Below are positions 33,583 to 36,428 of a stretch of DNA of 36,428 bases, piece by piece. The notes below the pieces were generated by a model, which was not told the DNA's origin, made no database searches, and was given only the letters and a program-made list of their open reading frames with translations. The first letter of the stretch is position 1. Every line of letters begins with the position of its first letter. Both the position numbers and the translations under genes were made by a program. The stretch comes from CAYUJH01 sp964394585 (GTDB taxonomy: Bacteria > Bacteroidota > Bacteroidia > Cytophagales > Flammeovirgaceae): contig CAYMYI010000032.1 in assembly GCA_964394585.1 (NCBI GenBank), positions 1 through 36,428 of the forward strand. Reading direction: 5' to 3'.

Positions 33583-34383
33583 ATGAAAATGGAAAAAACA
33601 ACAGAGAACACACAGCGTATTCAACCAAAGTTTTCATTAGAAGGAAAAGTGGCAATTGTAACTGGGGCGAGCAAAGGTATTGGCGAAGCAATCGCTCGCG
33701 GACTAGCAGAGTTTGGAGCAAAGGTAGTGGTGAGCAGCCGAAAGCAAGAAGCCGTCGACCAGGTGGCGGCATCGTTTAAAAAAGATGGACTCGAAGCAAC
33801 CGGGATAGCCTGCCACGTCGGCGAAGTAGAACAACTCAAAAATTTAGTGGTAAAAACCATTGAAAAGTATGGTAGAATCGATGTTTTGGTGAATAATGCG
33901 GCTATTAACCCCACCTTTGGCCCTCTACACGAAACGGAAGAAGCCGTATTTGATAAAATTATGCATGTAAACGTAAAAGCTCCTTTTATGCTATCGAACA
34001 TGGTATTCCCACACATGGCGGCAAACGGAGGAGGCTCTGTAATCCATATCAGCTCGGTAGAAGGCATGAAGCCTAGCGAAGGGCTAGGGCTTTACAGTGT
34101 AAGTAAGTCGGCATTAACCATGCTTTCTCAAGCGCAAGCCAAAGAGTGGGGTAGAGCAGGGATTCGTGTAAATGTGATTTGCCCTGGGCTAGTACAAACT
34201 AAATTTAGTGCAGCGCTATGGCAAAACGAAGGGTTGCTAAAGCAAGTAGAAAAACACATGCCGGCAGGGCGAATGGCACAACCCGATGAAATGGCAGGGC
34301 TTGCCGTGTTGCTCGCATCAGATGCTGCTTCGTATTGTACTGGTGGGGTATATACGGCTGATGGGGGGCATATGATTGTTTAA
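33583..34383 (+). CDS. Short-chain dehydrogenase/reductase (classical SDR)
   Basis: 266 residues from the ATG at 33583 (another ATG two codons on). An upstream in-frame TTG at 33493 is rejected because it would translate the terminator hairpin. Classical SDR motifs: cofactor loop TGASKGIGEA (about 26-35), NNAA near 105, and the catalytic Ser (HISS), Tyr and Lys (YSVSK). VVSSR after the second strand suggests NADP use. The end, GGVYTADGGHMIV, fits FabG-like oxidoreductases acting on hydroxy- or ketoacyl groups. It is followed 26 nt later by an acyl-CoA dehydrogenase gene, forming a two-gene operon probably for acyl-CoA oxidation. Exact substrate unknown. Confidence 0.9.
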   Translation: MKMEKTTENTQRIQPKFSLEGKVAIVTGASKGIGEAIARGLAEFGAKVVVSSRKQEAVDQVAASFKKDGLEATGIACHVGEVEQLKNLVVKTIEKYGRIDVLVNNAAINPTFGPLHETEEAVFDKIMHVNVKAPFMLSNMVFPHMAANGGGSVIHISSVEGMKPSEGLGLYSVSKSALTMLSQAQAKEWGRAGIRVNVICPGLVQTKFSAALWQNEGLLKQVEKHMPAGRMAQPDEMAGLAVLLASDAASYCTGGVYTADGGHMIV

Positions 34384-34409
34384 TCCAAAACGATGAATCA
34401 AAATCAACT

Positions 34410-35591
34410 ATGGAGTTTAAAAAATTAATTGCCGAAGTAGAGCAGATGCTGCGCGACGAAATCTATCCGCTCGAAGAAAAAGGCGGAATGCACGATTTTG
34501 TAAAGCTGCACAACACCCTCGAAGCCATTCGGCAAAAAGTAAAAGAGAAAGGTATCTTCGCTCCCCATTTGCCCAAAGCATGGGGTGGGCTTGGGCTATC
34601 GCTAGAAGACTTTGGTATTATCAGTGAGCTGTTAGGGACAAGTCCTTTCGGGCATTATCTGTTCAATTGCCAAGCGCCTGATGTGGGTAATATGGAGATT
34701 CTGATTGAGTTTGGTACCAAAGCTCAGCAAGAACAATTTTTAAAACCTTTGGCAGCAGGAGAAATTCGCAGTTGCTTTTCCATGACGGAGCCTGAGTTTG
34801 CCGGCTCAAACCCTTTGAATATGGCAACTACTGCCGTTCGCGAAGGCGATGAGTACGTGATTAATGGGCACAAGTGGTTTACTACCGCTGCCGATGGCTC
34901 TTCGTTTGCTATAGTGATGGCAATTACAAATCCCGAAGCCGAAAACCCCTACCAACGCGCTAGCCAAATTATAGTTCCTACCGATACGCCAGGGTTTGAG
35001 TTGGTAAGAAATATTCCCATCATGGGCGATGTGGGCAGCGGCTATGCTACCCACGCCGAAATTCGATATACGAATTGCCGTGTGCCGGTAGAAAACCTAC
35101 TAGGCGAAGAAGGCGCAGGGTTTGCTATTGCCCAAAACCGACTCGGTCCGGGGCGGATTCATCATTGTATGCGTTGGGTGGGGATTTGCGAACGTGCCTT
35201 TACCATGATGTGCGAACGAGCTGCTTCTAGGGAACTGAAGCCAGGACATCCTCTTGGTAAGCAGCAAACTGTGCAAAATTGGATTGCAGAAAGCCGAGTA
35301 GAAATTGATGCTGCGCGCTTACTCGTGCTCGATACGGCACGAAAAATTGATGAAGAAGGCGCAGAGGCTGCCAAATTGCAAATTTCTGGGATTAAATTCT
35401 ACGTAGCGAACGTTTTGCAACAAGTGCTCGATCGGGCGATTCAGGTCCATGGCGCATTGGGTATCACCGATGATACCATCTTGGCAGCTTGGTACCGGCA
35501 CGAACGTGGCGCTCGCATTTACGATGGTCCCGACGAAGTCCATAAGTCTAGGATTGCCAGAAGTATTTTGAAAAGATATGCCATAGCCTAA
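34410..35591 (+). CDS. Acyl-CoA dehydrogenase family protein (ACAD10/11-like)
   Basis: 393 residues, the usual FAD-dependent acyl-CoA dehydrogenase length, with an alpha N-domain, a beta middle domain (SMTEPEFAGSNP and HKWFTTAADGS) and an alpha C-domain. The end reads IQVHGALGITDD and then RIYDGPDEVHKSRIAR. In medium-chain enzymes the catalytic Glu lies in a YEGT motif; here the matching place is YDGP, as in ACAD10/11-like enzymes, so an Asp may serve. Those relatives often handle hydroxyacyl-CoAs beside a phosphotransferase-type kinase, which is not found here. It shares an operon with the SDR and is closed by a terminator-like hairpin. Substrate not known. Confidence 0.9.
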   Translation: MEFKKLIAEVEQMLRDEIYPLEEKGGMHDFVKLHNTLEAIRQKVKEKGIFAPHLPKAWGGLGLSLEDFGIISELLGTSPFGHYLFNCQAPDVGNMEILIEFGTKAQQEQFLKPLAAGEIRSCFSMTEPEFAGSNPLNMATTAVREGDEYVINGHKWFTTAADGSSFAIVMAITNPEAENPYQRASQIIVPTDTPGFELVRNIPIMGDVGSGYATHAEIRYTNCRVPVENLLGEEGAGFAIAQNRLGPGRIHHCMRWVGICERAFTMMCERAASRELKPGHPLGKQQTVQNWIAESRVEIDAARLLVLDTARKIDEEGAEAAKLQISGIKFYVANVLQQVLDRAIQVHGALGITDDTILAAWYRHERGARIYDGPDEVHKSRIARSILKRYAIA

Positions 35592-35592
35592 T

Positions 35593-35652
35593 AAACGATT
35601 GCTTGTTGGAACAAGGATTACTCTCATAGGGCGTACAACCAATCGTTTTTTT
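35593..35652 (+). terminator. Terminator-like hairpin after the acyl-CoA dehydrogenase gene
   Basis: AAACGATTG (35593-35601) pairs with CAATCGTTT (35640-35648), extended past one mismatch by about four pairs, and ends in T7 (35646-35652). The loop is long, about 28 nt, but the T tract begins at the stem base, so termination is plausible. Confidence 0.65.
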
Positions 35653-36034
35653 CAATACGCACAGTAAGATGAGTAAAAGGCGTTGATTGATTATTTCTGA
35701 TAAATTTTGTGATTAAATTGGTTTTTCGCAGGGCGATTTTCAAAAGTTGATCACGCAAGGCAGTGGGAACTTGGTGGAACTTGCTTTTTTATCAATATTC
35801 GATGGAGTAGCGCTACCCTCCTCCAACTTTTGAAATTGTACTTCCGCCTATTGCCCGAATATACCCTGTTGTGTAACTTACTGAAGTAGTTGTAGTTATC
35901 CACCCAAATACGGTGGACAAACGCCACGCGAGATAAGCGAAATAAACGCTATTACGTTTATACAGATGTTGATAATATGCCAAAAAACACTTTAATCTGA
36001 TAAATAATCCTTTTGATTTAGGCAATTCGTGAAC
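35653..36034. other. Gene-free palindrome-rich spacer
   Basis: No gene I can support lies here. A 12-nt perfect inverted repeat (35738-35749 with 35824-35835) encloses GGAACTTG twice (35766, 35776), a GCAAG/CTTGC hairpin ending in T6 (35755-35790) and the palindrome GTAGCGCTAC (35807-35816). Further on are TCCACC/GGTGGA (35899-35917) and ATAAACG/CGTTTAT (35942-35961). It could be a remnant mobile or structured repeat element. No target duplication was found. Confidence 0.5.
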
Positions 36035-36370
36035 ATGAGAATTAAAGATGAAATAAAAACAAGAATAAACGACTTTGTGAATCTATGTAGGAGTCATAAG
36101 GTAAAGTATTTATATGCTTTTGGGTCATCGACAACTGACAGTTTTGATTCAGATTCAAGTGATATTGATTTAGTCGTAGAATTAGAGTCAATGGACCCAA
36201 TTGAGCATGGAGAATTTCTTATTGGTTTGTCGGATAAATTTGAGGTGTTTTTTAGCCGCAAAGTAGACTTATTGACTGAATCATCCATTAAAAACCCAAT
36301 ACTAAAATCTAATATTGACAGGACAAAGATTCTAATTTATGACGGAAAAGGGCAGAAAGTACTTATTTGA
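36035..36370 (+). CDS. MNT-type nucleotidyltransferase-domain protein
   Basis: 111 residues from the ATG at 36035; a GTG two codons upstream is possible. The minimal nucleotidyltransferase motif is present: FGSS (Gly30, Ser31), then SDIDLVV with Asp43 and Asp45, and a third acid in RKVDLLTE (near 79). Small proteins of this kind are MntA-like antitoxins that AMPylate a HEPN toxin, or partners of DUF86 proteins. No HEPN gene is seen before or in the 58 nt after it, although one could start beyond the window edge. The gene is AT-rich and prefers AGA/AGG arginine codons, unlike its neighbours, which suggests acquisition by transfer. Confidence 0.82.
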   Translation: MRIKDEIKTRINDFVNLCRSHKVKYLYAFGSSTTDSFDSDSSDIDLVVELESMDPIEHGEFLIGLSDKFEVFFSRKVDLLTESSIKNPILKSNIDRTKILIYDGKGQKVLI

Positions 36371-36378
36371 TATTTTAA

Positions 36379-36428
36379 GAGTCTGTTGGGAAATTTTATT
36401 TTGTTGTTTTGCCAATTCGCCAAAGCGA
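36379..36428. other. Possible start of an insertion-sequence end at the window edge
   Basis: GAGTCTGTTGGGAAA begins 8 nt past the nucleotidyltransferase stop and looks like terminal repeats of some IS families that start GAGxCTGTT. Only 50 nt are visible, so no transposase or second repeat can be checked. Confidence 0.2.

Noticed and set aside
35860..35960. Possible integron attC site ahead of the nucleotidyltransferase gene
   Set aside because: No GTTRRRY/RYYYAAC core pair could be placed around the palindromes.
35813..36025. A 70-codon reverse frame in the right spacer
   Set aside because: TTG start, no family resemblance, and it spans the palindromes, which are better explained as non-coding structure.

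Overview
The window reads as ordinary chromosome of a Bacteroidota bacterium, most likely a Cytophagales-type gliding or marine bacterium. This is an inference from gene content: a giant surface protein ending in a type IX secretion (T9SS) sorting domain, Bacteroidota-style TAnnTTTG promoter-like boxes with little Shine-Dalgarno signal, an ftsK-lolA pair, a SerB-like/SerA fusion and a CrtY-type lycopene cyclase. No rRNA, tRNA, CRISPR array, phage or complete insertion sequence was seen. A 10-N assembly gap lies inside one gene.

Layout. 1-12930 (+) is the 3' part of one enormous secreted repeat protein (at least 4309 residues; the 5' end lies outside the window), closed by a good terminator. 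13106-17229 (+) carries a YheT-type hydrolase, a soluble two-PAS histidine kinase and hisS. 17237-24534 (-) is a long co-directional run: serB-like/serA fusion, lycopene cyclase, a membrane histidine kinase with an ethylene-receptor-like sensor, a single-domain response regulator, purN and a membrane SpoIIE/PP2C phosphatase. 24625-26674 (+) holds deoC, an arginyltransferase-like GNAT protein and a small unknown gene. 26759-29507 (-) holds TerC, a tandem universal stress protein and a membrane-anchored coiled-coil protein. 30029-35591 (+) holds ftsK, lolA (with a strong terminator), an SDR and an acyl-CoA dehydrogenase. A palindrome-rich spacer and an AT-rich orphan nucleotidyltransferase gene close the window.

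How genes may work together. The serA fusion could supply the first and third steps of serine synthesis. The ETR1-like kinase, its adjacent receiver and the downstream PP2C phosphatase could form one sensory relay, with purN as a housekeeping passenger. The SDR and acyl-CoA dehydrogenase form a two-gene oxidation operon.

Most worth a second look: (1) the ETR1-type sensor kinase, which keeps the Cu(I)-binding Cys/His but has Asn where ETR1 has Asp25; (2) the giant T9SS protein, whose repeat units appear interrupted by a lamin-tail-like domain in permuted order and by an Ig-like pair; (3) the 10-N gap in serA, whose flanks join perfectly in frame with no missing base; (4) the structured spacer and foreign-looking MNT gene at the right end. 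I saw no clear multi-gene system of an undescribed kind.
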